DNA of 64,000 nt, taken from assembly GCF_000521505.1 (NCBI RefSeq), contig NZ_CP003915.1, forward strand, positions 2,294,001 through 2,358,000. The letters run 5' to 3'. The translations under genes and the position numbers were made by a program. This stretch comes from Advenella mimigardefordensis DPN7. GTDB taxonomy: Bacteria; Pseudomonadota; Gammaproteobacteria; Burkholderiales; Burkholderiaceae_B. The first letter of the stretch is position 1; each line of letters opens with the position of its first letter. Shown here one piece after another: positions 17,289-26,248 of the stretch. The notes under the pieces were generated by a model that worked only from the letters and a program-made list of their open reading frames with translations, did not search any database and was not told where the DNA came from.

Positions 17289-18656
17289 TCACCCAAATGT
17301 TTGCGCCAGTACCTGACCAATAGCAGACGCCAGTACGCCATTTTGATCGATTCCCCACAACGTAGTGACTATCTTCTTACCCTTGTCCTGCCCTGCCAGC
17401 GCACTCACACCCTCGTATAGCTTGGTGGCGACTTCATCATCACTCATAGGATTATTGACATGCCCTTTCGGATAGAGAATCTCTTCGGACAACTGAACCC
17501 CATTGCGTGTTTCTACCGTCACGCGCGCGGCAGCGCTCTTTGGCCATAAAGATGAGAGTGCCGGGTCTTCTGATACCTGTATTGTGGACATCACCTTACG
17601 GACATCAGGACATGCCAGACGATCAGCCTGGAAGCTTGAAGGCGCTATTGCGCCATGCAGCAATGCGGTCGCAACCACAAACGGCAGGCTGTGATCAGCA
17701 GACTCCGATGTTTGTGGCGCCCATTGATGGGCCCCATCTGCAGCCATTTCAAGCGCCGTACGATACGTATGGACATGCACCTGCGAAATGGTATCTTTTG
17801 CTAGTTTAGGAAATAACTTTAGCGCCGCCAGCGCGGCCGATTGCGTGTGATAGCACACTGGCAGCGGCTTGATGCTGGTGCGCGCAACCATACGCAGCGA
17901 GTCCCCGTGGTACAGAACAGGCCACTCAAATTGGCCTGTCACAGACCATAATCCCTGTTTGCCATCGAAAATCCCCGATGGGCCGATGACTCCACGTTGC
18001 GCCAGGGTTGCCGCGAACACGGCATTACGGGCTGCGTTTGCGCCCGCACAGCCTTTCCAGTGGCTCAGTTCCCCATGCCGTGTTTGTCTGAGCGCCATAT
18101 TGGGACAAATAGCAAGTGAAATGGCCTGTTCCATTTGTGACTCATCCAGCCCCAGCAGCCTGGAGGCACCCAATACAGTCCCTAACGTCACATGGAAGGC
18201 CTGATCCCAGCCTTTTGCGGCAAGATCAACTGCATCCATCAGCCCACAATACACATCGTATGCAATTACAATTGCTTCGATCAACGCTTGTCCGCTAGCT
18301 TGAGCTGCCTCTGCAACTGCAATCAATCCCGCAATCATATCGCTGGGATGGCCGCCACCGCCCTTGCCGATAAAGGTATCGCTATTTTCACCCACACGTA
18401 CCATTACGCCGTTGGCAAATGCCGCCATCTCCGGCGTCGTCCGAACGCCAGTGCCCCAGAGTGCTGCATCAGGCGCTCCCCGATAGCTGCTTGCCAGCGT
18501 TCTCATTGAAATACTGAGAGGGTGATTGAATGACGCCATCGCGCAGGCGATACTATCGATGATCCGTCGTTTGCACTCATGTACGGTTTCTGCACCCAGC
18601 CTTTCGTACCGGGTGTTCTGTGCAAGCTCAATCAGTTGCTTTGTTATCAAATTCAT
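17289..18656 (-). CDS. MmgE/PrpD-family protein
   Basis: 455 residues, closest in motif pattern to the copy at 5809. Features: HECKRRIIDSIACAMASFNHP, GGGGHPSDMIAGLIAVAEAAQ, DGKQGLWSVTGQFEWP and KPLPVCYHTQSAALAALKLF. It lies between the aldehyde dehydrogenase (18755, 98-base gap) and livK (17240), so the run alcohol oxidase - aldehyde dehydrogenase - MmgE/PrpD - importer is on one strand. The ribosome binding site is weak. Substrate unknown. Confidence 0.88.
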   Translation of the reverse strand: MNLITKQLIELAQNTRYERLGAETVHECKRRIIDSIACAMASFNHPLSISMRTLASSYRGAPDAALWGTGVRTTPEMAAFANGVMVRVGENSDTFIGKGGGGHPSDMIAGLIAVAEAAQASGQALIEAIVIAYDVYCGLMDAVDLAAKGWDQAFHVTLGTVLGASRLLGLDESQMEQAISLAICPNMALRQTRHGELSHWKGCAGANAARNAVFAATLAQRGVIGPSGIFDGKQGLWSVTGQFEWPVLYHGDSLRMVARTSIKPLPVCYHTQSAALAALKLFPKLAKDTISQVHVHTYRTALEMAADGAHQWAPQTSESADHSLPFVVATALLHGAIAPSSFQADRLACPDVRKVMSTIQVSEDPALSSLWPKSAAARVTVETRNGVQLSEEILYPKGHVNNPMSDDEVATKLYEGVSALAGQDKGKKIVTTLWGIDQNGVLASAIGQVLAQTFG

Positions 18657-18754
18657 CGCTTAATGTTTCATTAGTAAGTTTTTGCCGCAGCATTCCAATA
18701 ATGTAAATGCCAAAATTCTAGAAAGTGGTTGCTAAAGACAGCAATTCATGCTGA

Positions 18755-20260
18755 TCAGAATTTCATTAATACAGACTTGGTCTGTGTATAGGCGTCGATC
18801 GATTCAGCGCCATATTCCCGACCTATTCCTGATTGCTTGTAACCACCGATGGACATACCGGGATCTGCATCGCCATAAGTATTAATCCAGACGCGCCCTG
18901 CCTTCAGTGCACGGGATACGCGCTGGGCGCGGCTGGCATCTCGTGTCCATACAGCCGCAGCCAGCCCATAGATGGAATCGTTGCTTTTGAGTATTACTTC
19001 GCTTTCGTTGCTGAACGGAATAATGGAAAGTACGGGTCCGAAAATTTCTTCCTGCGCGATCTTCATTTCATTTTTGACATGGGAGAAAATGGTCGGTGTG
19101 ACAAAATAGCCAACATCGCCCACGCGATGACCGCCCAAGCGCAACCGCGCACCTTCGCGCGTTCCTTCCTGTACATAGGAGAGCACACGGTCCATTTGCC
19201 GTCTCGAAATCAATGGCCCCAATTGCGTATCGGCTTCAAATGGTTGTCCGACCTTATATTGTTCTGCCACCGAACAGACCTGTTCGACAACCATGTCATA
19301 AATCTCGTTATGTACGAAAAGTCTGGTTCCGGAAGAACATATTTGTCCTGAATTTCGGCAAAATGAGACTACCGACGCGGCAATTGCAGAATCCAGATCC
19401 GCATCGGGGAAAATGATATTCGGCGATTTGCCCCCGAGCTCCAGAGAAACCTTTTTCATATTGTTGGCGGCGGATTGCAGAACATGCCGGCCCACGACTG
19501 TCGATCCTGTAAAAGCGATTTTGTCTATCCCAGTATGTGCGGACATCGCAGCGCCGGCGATGGGCCCCAGACCAGGGACGACATTCAATACGCCTGCAGG
19601 AAGCCCGCTTTCGTGGATCAATTCGGTCAGTCGCAATACGCTGAGCGGCGCCTGCTCTGCCGGCTTGAATACTGCTGTGTTCCCGCACGCCAGGGCCGGC
19701 GCGATTTTGGTCGCCGCCATGCCCAATGGCACATTCCAGGCGTTGATCAACGCGCAAACCCCCATCGGTTCACGTAGCATGTAAATAAAACGGCTGTCGT
19801 CCGATGGGTTAGTCGTACCATAAAGTTTGCTGACCCAACCGGCGTAATAGCGAAACGTTTCAGCGATATGGGGAATCCGTTGGCGACTGGCCGTATACGG
19901 CACCCCTGTGTCATAACTTTCTATTGATGCCAGTTCGTCCCCGTGAGATTCGATCGCATCGGCAATCTGCATCAGATAACGCGCGCGCTGATGTGGCGAA
20001 ATACCCGACCAGGCAGCGGATTCAAAAGCCTGTCGTGCCGCCGCTACCGCTTTGTCGATATCAGTCTCGCCCGCTTCGGAGACCTCGCTCAACACCTGTT
20101 CCGTCGCCGGATTCTCCGTGGCAAATGTCTTTCCTGATTGGGCATCAACCCATTTACCGTCGATGAAAAGTTTTTTGGTTCCGGAATTAATCCAGTTCAA
20201 AGCTCGCAACTGACCGGAGTTAAACCCCGTCGTATTTATATCTGAAATATTGAGTGTCAT
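18755..20260 (-). CDS. NAD(P)+-dependent aldehyde dehydrogenase
   Basis: 501 residues of the classic ALDH superfamily. Glu of the general-base motif is in SLELGGKSPNIIFPDADL, the catalytic Cys in NSGQICSSGTRLFV, and the cofactor loop is FTGSTVVGRHVLQ. The C-terminus KQSGIGREYGAESIDAYTQTKSV is standard. It directly follows the GMC oxidoreductase gene (47-base gap), a pairing expected for stepwise oxidation of a primary alcohol to a carboxylic acid. A paralogous pair (40241/41880) occurs 20 kb away with the gene order reversed. Confidence 0.92.
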   Translation of the reverse strand: MTLNISDINTTGFNSGQLRALNWINSGTKKLFIDGKWVDAQSGKTFATENPATEQVLSEVSEAGETDIDKAVAAARQAFESAAWSGISPHQRARYLMQIADAIESHGDELASIESYDTGVPYTASRQRIPHIAETFRYYAGWVSKLYGTTNPSDDSRFIYMLREPMGVCALINAWNVPLGMAATKIAPALACGNTAVFKPAEQAPLSVLRLTELIHESGLPAGVLNVVPGLGPIAGAAMSAHTGIDKIAFTGSTVVGRHVLQSAANNMKKVSLELGGKSPNIIFPDADLDSAIAASVVSFCRNSGQICSSGTRLFVHNEIYDMVVEQVCSVAEQYKVGQPFEADTQLGPLISRRQMDRVLSYVQEGTREGARLRLGGHRVGDVGYFVTPTIFSHVKNEMKIAQEEIFGPVLSIIPFSNESEVILKSNDSIYGLAAAVWTRDASRAQRVSRALKAGRVWINTYGDADPGMSIGGYKQSGIGREYGAESIDAYTQTKSVLMKF

Positions 20261-20307
20261 AATATTTGCCTAAAGAAACAGAAAGAATGGCCTGACCGCG
20301 TCGATAT

Positions 20308-21927
20308 TCATGCCGCCCGGTGTAGTGTTTTCAAATCGGACAAAATCATGTCGGCCCCTTTCTCGCCAATCATGGTAGTGCAGGCAGCGGTGTTCCCGGA
20401 GCTGGGGGTGGGCATGATAGAAGCATCAATAACGCGTAATCGGTCAATTCCCCGCACCCGTAACTGGGAATCCACCACGGCCAGAGAATCATTTCCCATC
20501 TTGCAGGTGCCGACCGGATGGTAGGAAGACTTTCCGTTATTGCGTATGAAATCAAGCAGCTGAGAATCTGATTGAATATCGATTCCGGGCTGAACTTCGC
20601 TTGTGATACCTGATGCTATCGGTTCAGTGGACAGAATCTTGCGTATCAAACGCAGCCCATTAATGGTTGCCTGCTGATCTTCCGGATCTGACATAAAGTT
20701 AGCGTCAAAAATCGGTGCAGCGAAAGGGTCGGCAGAACGTAGAAGAACCTGTCCTCTTGAAGCAGGCCTAACCCTGTAGACGTTGGCGCTGATCGCCTCG
20801 TAATCGTCGACGGTTACGTACCCATCGGCAGACTGGCTAAAGGTAATCGGACGGAATCCTATCTCCAGATCCGCGTAGGGTACCTGATCGTTGCTACGCA
20901 CGAATGCAGCTGCCAAAGTCGCGCTGGCAGTCAGATACCCATTCTTAGCCAGTAGGTAGCGCATGCCCTCGCGATATTTGCGCCATCCGTTCAGATCACG
21001 ATTGTGCGACCAGCCTGGTCGCGTGCGCACCTTTATATGCGCACCGACGTGGTCCTGCAGATTTTTCCCAACGCCTGGCAAATGCAAGCGTGTGGCTATA
21101 CCGTGTTGCTGCAGCTGGGCGCCATCACCTACTCCTGAGAGCATTAATATATGTGGAGAGTTCGCAACGCCGGCAGATAAAATTACCTCCTGATTGGCGA
21201 TAATGGAACGTAGCTTATTATCTTGCATCAGCTCGACACCGATAGCGGCCCCATTGTCCATCAGTATCCGAGTGACATGCGCATTGGTGAGCACGCTTAA
21301 ATTCCGGCGATTGCGTATGGGTGCAATAAAAGCATCGTAGTTCGACAGGCGTCGGCCATCACGGATGGTGGCTTGCAAGAGTCCAACTCCCTCCTCTCCC
21401 GACACGCTCAGATCTTTCACCTGCGCAATACCACAAGCGTGTGCTGATTCAATAAAACTTTGTACTGCAAGTGATGCCGGCGCTGCGTTCGAGATCGTTA
21501 AGGGACCGCCTTGTCCACTCAAAGCGTTGGAGATACTAGCGTTATTCTCCATTCGTTTGTAGTAAGGCAGGATATCGTTCCAACCCCAGCCTGCATTTCC
21601 CAGTTCCGCCCAATGATCATAATCACGCCGATTACCTCGCGTATAAACCATACCGTTGATTGCACTGCAGCCACCTAATGTTTTACCTCTGGGCCAGACG
21701 ATCCTGCGGCCATTCAATGCAGCAACCGGCTCTGTCGTGTAGCGCCAATCAAATCGCTCATCGCCTATCAACATCGCCATACCGGCAGGTACGGTACTCC
21801 AGAAATTTCTGAAAGAGGATCCCGCTTCAATAAGCAACACGCGCACAGAGGAATCGTCAGAAAGTCTGCGCGCTACCACGCATCCAGCCGAGCCGGCTCC
21901 CACCACGATATAGTCCCAGTTTTCCAT
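20308..21927 (-). CDS. GMC-family FAD alcohol oxidoreductase
   Basis: 539 residues from the ATG at 21927 (MENWDYIVVGAGSAG), chosen because the Rossmann motif begins at once; the longer frame from 21993 would run into the divergent regulatory region. GxGxxG is at about residues 9-15, the GMC signature PRGKTLGGCSAINGMVYTRG follows, and the C-terminal catalytic pair is in SYHPVGTCKMG (His) and TPSSGNTAACTTMIGEKGAD (Asn). Choline-, PEG- and other primary-alcohol dehydrogenases share this architecture. It is the promoter-proximal gene of the 21927-10242 run and divergent from a LysR regulator that probably controls it. Confidence 0.9.
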   Translation of the reverse strand: MENWDYIVVGAGSAGCVVARRLSDDSSVRVLLIEAGSSFRNFWSTVPAGMAMLIGDERFDWRYTTEPVAALNGRRIVWPRGKTLGGCSAINGMVYTRGNRRDYDHWAELGNAGWGWNDILPYYKRMENNASISNALSGQGGPLTISNAAPASLAVQSFIESAHACGIAQVKDLSVSGEEGVGLLQATIRDGRRLSNYDAFIAPIRNRRNLSVLTNAHVTRILMDNGAAIGVELMQDNKLRSIIANQEVILSAGVANSPHILMLSGVGDGAQLQQHGIATRLHLPGVGKNLQDHVGAHIKVRTRPGWSHNRDLNGWRKYREGMRYLLAKNGYLTASATLAAAFVRSNDQVPYADLEIGFRPITFSQSADGYVTVDDYEAISANVYRVRPASRGQVLLRSADPFAAPIFDANFMSDPEDQQATINGLRLIRKILSTEPIASGITSEVQPGIDIQSDSQLLDFIRNNGKSSYHPVGTCKMGNDSLAVVDSQLRVRGIDRLRVIDASIMPTPSSGNTAACTTMIGEKGADMILSDLKTLHRAA

Positions 21928-21972
21928 ATTTTTCTCTTTAGCTCGAAAAGAGCCATTGTCTCCGTAATTTTT

Positions 21973-22001
21973 ATGACGCTTAGTTTGATACAATGCGTCA
22001 T
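21973..22001. promoter_or_regulatory. LysR-type operator dyad in the GMC/LysR divergent spacer
   Basis: ATGACGC (21973-21979) and GCGTCAT (21995-22001) are perfect inverted repeats with a 15-base AT-rich spacer, inside the 134-bp gap between the divergent GMC gene and the LysR gene. The position and size fit a LysR recognition site. TACAAT at 21989-21994 and at 22033-22038 are possible -10 elements for the regulator, but no good -35 accompanies them. Confidence 0.55.
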
Positions 22002-22061
22002 TCGCGTCTAATTCTCTTTTTCACTCAGCTAATACAATTTACAAATGAGAGGTGCGGTTCA

Positions 22062-22958
22062 ATGAAATTCCATGTCTTGAGGTACTTCGTCGTATTGGCA
22101 GAGGAATTGCATTTCGGGCGAGCCGCACAACGCCTGGCAATTACGCAGCCGCCATTAAGCAGCGCGATAAAGGCACTGGAGGAAGAACTTGAAGTGCTGC
22201 TGTTTCAGAGAACAAAAACCAGTGTTCAATTGACCCCTGCAGGAACCGTTTTCCTGAATGAAGCGCGCAAATTACTGGAAGGCGCCGCCAGAGCGAAAAG
22301 CATCGTCAAGTCGGTGGATCAGGGCATGAGCGGACGCCTGGACATCGGCTTTGGCGGAACACTGCTATTTCGCGATGTGCTGACCATAGTAGACACATTC
22401 ACACGCGAATGGCCCGGTATCGAAGTGGTACTAAGAGAAATGCAATCCGCAGAGCAGTTCGAATGGCTACGCCTTGGTCGACTGGACGCAGGTTTCTGCC
22501 ACGGTTCGACGGCGCCACCCAAACTGCGCTTCATGCCATTAAAAGATGATCAACTGGTGCTTTGTCTGTCAAATGAACATCCGATGGCCCGACATCAGCT
22601 GATTGATTTGAAGGAACTGGCTAACGAGTCGTTCGTCATGTTTGAACGTGACATTAACCCGGCCAACCACGATACGGTCATTAGTCTATTCAGTCGTGCC
22701 GGAATCTATCCCAGAATAGTCCACTATACGCGTAACTGGATGACGACGATGTCGATGGTATCTGAAGGCTGCGGAATGGCGATCGTTCCTAGTACGCTTG
22801 GTCGAATGCGAATGGCTGGCGTATCTCTTGTGCCCTTTGCCAAGTTTCGGGAACCGGCTCTTGGGATGCTGGCGTGGAACCCTGTCCTGACGAATCCTGC
22901 GCTCACAAAATTTTTAGAAAGCGCCGAACGAACGATGAAGAACATTGTAACCGGCTGA
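22062..22958 (+). CDS. LysR-family transcriptional regulator
   Basis: 298 residues from the ATG at 22062 (MKFHVLRYFVVLAEE); the upstream in-frame ATG at 21993 would place 23 atypical residues ahead of the conserved N-terminus. The winged helix-turn-helix spans about 1-60 (HFGRAAQRLAITQPPLSSAIKALEEEL), followed by the effector-binding domain. It is divergent from the GMC gene and is the obvious candidate regulator of the 21927-10242 operon, acting at the dyad 21973-22001. The effector is unknown; a pathway intermediate is usual for this layout. Confidence 0.92.
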   Translation: MKFHVLRYFVVLAEELHFGRAAQRLAITQPPLSSAIKALEEELEVLLFQRTKTSVQLTPAGTVFLNEARKLLEGAARAKSIVKSVDQGMSGRLDIGFGGTLLFRDVLTIVDTFTREWPGIEVVLREMQSAEQFEWLRLGRLDAGFCHGSTAPPKLRFMPLKDDQLVLCLSNEHPMARHQLIDLKELANESFVMFERDINPANHDTVISLFSRAGIYPRIVHYTRNWMTTMSMVSEGCGMAIVPSTLGRMRMAGVSLVPFAKFREPALGMLAWNPVLTNPALTKFLESAERTMKNIVTG

Positions 22959-23003
22959 GCCATCTTCTCGACTTGCAGCACTGTTCTCAACATGGGCAGT
23001 ACC

Positions 23004-23029
23004 TGTACTTAATGTCCAATCAAAGTACA
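23004..23029. promoter_or_regulatory. Enhancer-like dyad upstream of the 23.1 kb sigma-54 promoter
   Basis: TGTACTT (23004-23010) and AAGTACA (23023-23029) are perfect inverted repeats with a 12-base spacer. The dyad lies 110-136 bp upstream of the -24/-12 element at 23140, a usual distance for an activator site. The TGTAC/GTACA half-site also occurs between the divergent promoters at 47.9/48.1 kb. Confidence 0.5.
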
Positions 23030-23139
23030 TCCCGCAGACACTTTCACTTTTTCTGTATCGCAGCACGCAGCCTAGTTATATTGAACCACACAGTCCTTGC
23101 CTGATATTACATACTGTCGGCACTTCATTCGCCCTGTAC

Positions 23140-23155
23140 TGGCACGGTTATTGCT
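23140..23155 (+). promoter_or_regulatory. Sigma-54 (-24/-12) promoter for the SMP-30/Bug/hydrolase genes
   Basis: TGGCACGGTTATTGCT matches the RpoN consensus TGGCACG-N4-TTGCW at every specified position, with GG and GC exactly 10 bases apart. Expected transcription start about 23166, 248 bases before the gene at 23414. It lies in the 455-bp gap 22959-23413, which has no gene that I can support. Confidence 0.75.
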
Positions 23156-23323
23156 GACAATTGGTTATGCCTGAATAAGAGAATCGCACACGACGGCCAG
23201 ACGTTCATCTGAATTGTGGCTGGCTGTGACGGGGCGTGGCCGCAGCGACATATCACATCGTTAATAAGTTTGAAATGACATTATTATCAGGAACAGTGAA
23301 GAAGCAGATATTGCTTACAGGAG

Positions 23324-23338
23324 CGCGTTTTTAACGCG
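23324..23338. repeat. Short hairpin in the leader of the 23414 gene
   Basis: CGCGTT-TTT-AACGCG is a perfect 6-bp stem with a 3-base loop, located in the predicted 5' untranslated region between the sigma-54 start and the SMP-30-like gene. It could stabilise or attenuate the leader, or bind a protein; nothing decides between these. Confidence 0.35.
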
Positions 23339-23413
23339 GATATCCCAGTGCCTGCAACGGGTGGATGCCAGTGCGCTTGATCTCTAGCAATAACTGAAAA
23401 CCAAGGAGAATGA

Positions 23414-24340
23414 ATGAAGCACTTGACGCTGAAAGGCGAAATCATCGCGCGCGACCTGCAGTTTCCGGAAGGGCCGGTAGCCATGCCCGACGGAAGCGTA
23501 TTAATCGTTGAGATCGTAAGCGGTCGGTTGCTGCGAATTTATTCAGACCAGCGTCAGGAAATTGTCGCTCACCTCGGTGGTGGTCCGAACGGATTAGCCA
23601 TCGGGCCTGACGGCTATTGCTATGTCTGTAATAACGGCGGATTCGAATGGCACACAGAGAACGGTTTTACCCGCCCTCTTGCCGCCGCTGCGGACTATAA
23701 AGGTGGATGTATTCAACGTGTTCATTTGGAAAGCGGACAAGTCGACGTACTTTATTCGCATTGTGATGGCAATCCCTTGCATGGTCCCAATGATATCGTA
23801 TTCGACCAAATGGGCGGCTTCTGGTTTACGGACATGGGCAGGGCGTTTCATGATCGCATTGTGCGCGGCGCAGTCTACTACGCAAAGATTGACGGCAGCG
23901 AGATTCGCCAGGCTGCATTTCCTGTGCTTACGCCCAATGGCATTGGTCTGTCGCCTGATTTGAGCGTTCTCTATGTTGCCGAAACGGAAACCAGCCGCTT
24001 ATGGTCCTATTCAATCCTGGAGCCAGGTATTTTGCAAAGAGAACCCTGGCCTTCACCCAATGGTGGTCGTCTGCTTCACGGGCTGCCCGGCTTTCAGCGC
24101 TTTGACTCGCTCGCGGTTGAAGACGATGGCAATATCTGCGTCGCTACATTGGTAAACGGTGGCATTAGCGTTTTTTCACCCGACGGTGAGTTGCTGGAGT
24201 TTCATCAAGCGCCGGAGAACTATTGCACCAATATCTGCTTTGGCGGGCCGCAGCTGCGTGATGCTTACATAACGCTGTCCGGTTATGGACAGTTGATGAA
24301 GGTCAGATGGCCACGCGGTGGCCTTGCTTTGCAAGCATAA
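23414..24340 (+). CDS. SMP-30/gluconolactonase-family hydrolase
   Basis: 308 residues of the six-bladed beta-propeller SMP-30 family. The metal-ligand positions are recognisable: Glu in FPEGPVAMPDG, Asn in LHGPNDIVFDQMGG, and Asp in FDSLAVEDDGNICVATL. Family members hydrolyse sugar or other lactones with Ca2+ or Zn2+. AAGGAG lies before the ATG. First gene downstream of the sigma-54 promoter at 23140 and upstream of a Bug protein and an alpha/beta hydrolase, so a lactone or ester entering the pathway is plausible (inference). Confidence 0.88.
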   Translation: MKHLTLKGEIIARDLQFPEGPVAMPDGSVLIVEIVSGRLLRIYSDQRQEIVAHLGGGPNGLAIGPDGYCYVCNNGGFEWHTENGFTRPLAAAADYKGGCIQRVHLESGQVDVLYSHCDGNPLHGPNDIVFDQMGGFWFTDMGRAFHDRIVRGAVYYAKIDGSEIRQAAFPVLTPNGIGLSPDLSVLYVAETETSRLWSYSILEPGILQREPWPSPNGGRLLHGLPGFQRFDSLAVEDDGNICVATLVNGGISVFSPDGELLEFHQAPENYCTNICFGGPQLRDAYITLSGYGQLMKVRWPRGGLALQA

Positions 24341-24384
24341 CAAGACACTATGCAGAATGAAAAATTACAAAGGAGACTATTTGA

Positions 24385-25368
24385 ATGGATAGGATTATTA
24401 CACTTGTCAGGCGTAGCGGATTGAAGCTGATTGCCGCAGTTGTCATCGCTTCCCCGAACATCGCCACTGCGGCCTACCCCGATAAACCCATCAGTGTCGC
24501 ACTACCATTCGCACTGGGCGGGCCGGTTGACATTCTGATGCGTGCCGTACAGGAACCACTGCAAAAAGAGCTTGGCCAGCCTGTTGTCATCGTTCCCAAA
24601 GAAGGTGCATCGGGTATTGTTGCCACGCGCTACGTCGCAAGGGCGCCTGCAGATGGATACACCTTGCTGATCCAGACTAACGGTATGCTGATTACGCCTC
24701 AGATTAATAAGCAGGCAGGTTTTGATCCATTGCGCGATTTCGAACCCGTCGCATTGCTGGGAGTTCAGCCTATGGTACTGGTGACGCATCCTTCGTTGCC
24801 CGTAAAAACTGTGCAGGAGCTGATTTCCTACGCGAAGGCCCACCCCGGAGAAATCGATTTTGCTTCATCAGGTCCTGCCTCCAACGGTCGTCTTGCCACA
24901 GAAACGTTTATGAAACTGGCTGACATAAAAATGAACCACGTGCCCTATAAGGGTGTGGGCCAGATCACGCTGGCGTTGATGTCTGGTGAGGTGCAGCTCA
25001 TGCTGTCGTCGGTCACGCCTCAGATCAGCCAGCAGATCAAAGAAGGTAAACTGAATTTGCTGGGCACCGCCTCGGCAGGAGAAAGCGCACTCATGCCTGG
25101 CGTAGAACCCATTTCCAATACTCTCAAAGGGTTTCAGGCGGAGGTCTGGTTTCTGATTGCAGCTCCGGCAGGCACACCACCAGATGTTGTCGACAAGCTG
25201 CAGAAGAGCATTACACATGTCTTGAATACGCCGCAAATGCAGGAGCGTTTCAAAGCTGCCAGCGCGACGGTAAAAACGGCGACGCCCGATGTTCTGAAGC
25301 ATATGATGGCGGACGAGTATTCACGGATTGGCGAGATCGTTTCTGAAATCGGCGACATCAATAAGTAA
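24385..25368 (+). CDS. Bug/TctC-family periplasmic binding protein
   Basis: 327 residues. Signal peptide about 1-30 (LKLIAAVVIASPNIATA, cleavage near TAA). The mature chain begins YPDKPISVALPFALGGPVDILMRAV, the normal first strand and ligand loop, then PADGYTLLIQTNG, HVPYKGVGQITLALMSGEVQ and AEVWFLIAAPAGTP. It sits 44 bases after the SMP-30-like gene and 37 before the hydrolase at 25406, in one transcript from the sigma-54 promoter. No TctAB genes are nearby. Confidence 0.92.
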   Translation: MDRIITLVRRSGLKLIAAVVIASPNIATAAYPDKPISVALPFALGGPVDILMRAVQEPLQKELGQPVVIVPKEGASGIVATRYVARAPADGYTLLIQTNGMLITPQINKQAGFDPLRDFEPVALLGVQPMVLVTHPSLPVKTVQELISYAKAHPGEIDFASSGPASNGRLATETFMKLADIKMNHVPYKGVGQITLALMSGEVQLMLSSVTPQISQQIKEGKLNLLGTASAGESALMPGVEPISNTLKGFQAEVWFLIAAPAGTPPDVVDKLQKSITHVLNTPQMQERFKAASATVKTATPDVLKHMMADEYSRIGEIVSEIGDINK

Positions 25369-25405
25369 TTTTCCAAATAGTGACTATCAATTAACGGAGA
25401 CAGCA

Positions 25406-26248
25406 ATGCCGAATATTCGGGTGAATGATGCGAACATCTTTTATCACGATGATGATTACACGGATCCCTGGGATTCATCCGACGCAGTCATGCTGCAACA
25501 TGGGCTTGGGCGTACCGGTAATATGTATTATGGCTGGGTACCCCATCTGAGCCGCCAGTTCCGGGTCATTCGACCCAATTTGCGGGGTGTGGGACCTGGT
25601 GCAGATCCCGGGCCAGACATTGAGTTTTCTCTTGACCAGATACTGTCAGACTTTGTGGGCGTGTTGGATAAGCTTGGTATTGAGAAAGTGCATTACGTGG
25701 GCGAGTCATTAGGCAGCATCCTGGGGGTGATATTTGCAGCGACCCATCCGCAACGCGTAAAAAGCCTGACTCTGGTCTCTTCTATCATACGGGTAAGGCC
25801 GGAAAAAACAGTGGCGATCAATTCGGTCGGCTATCCAACCTGGGCCGAAGCGCTGGACCAATTGGGGATGAAACAGTGGTGGCTTCGCTCCCGCGAAGTC
25901 ACGAACCAGCTCACAGGCAATGCAGCCAAAGACGAGTGGTTTGCCGACGAATGTGGCAGCTGGCCGCTGCATGTGGCACAGGCGTTGCTGCGCTTTGCGA
26001 GTCAGGTTTCTGCTGAATCGCTATTGAGCAGTGTTAAGGCACCTACGTTGGTGCTATCGGCCGGCAACAGCCCCCATAGCGGTCAGGAAGAACAACAGTT
26101 TATTCTGGATAATATCGCGGGATCACGGCAAATTGTTTATCCGGAGGCCAAACATATCGACTGCTATTTGCAACCAGATCAATTTGCGCGTGATACATGT
26201 ACCTTTTTACGCGAGGTAAGTGCTTCAGCGCAGTGTGAAGCTTTCTGA
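25406..26248 (+). CDS. Alpha/beta-fold hydrolase
   Basis: 280 residues from the ATG at 25406 (MPNIRVNDANIFYHDDD), preceded by ACGGAGACAGCA; the longer frame from 25328 overlaps the Bug gene and has no family sequence. Oxyanion motif LQHGLGRTG, nucleophile elbow VGESLGS with Ser, and late His in PEAKHIDCYL form the triad. It resembles 3-oxoadipate enol-lactonase-type esterases in size and motif order, but the substrate is not identifiable. Its last 24 bases overlap the convergent dehydrogenase gene at 26225, a tail-to-tail overlap without a terminator. Confidence 0.88.
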   Translation: MPNIRVNDANIFYHDDDYTDPWDSSDAVMLQHGLGRTGNMYYGWVPHLSRQFRVIRPNLRGVGPGADPGPDIEFSLDQILSDFVGVLDKLGIEKVHYVGESLGSILGVIFAATHPQRVKSLTLVSSIIRVRPEKTVAINSVGYPTWAEALDQLGMKQWWLRSREVTNQLTGNAAKDEWFADECGSWPLHVAQALLRFASQVSAESLLSSVKAPTLVLSAGNSPHSGQEEQQFILDNIAGSRQIVYPEAKHIDCYLQPDQFARDTCTFLREVSASAQCEAF

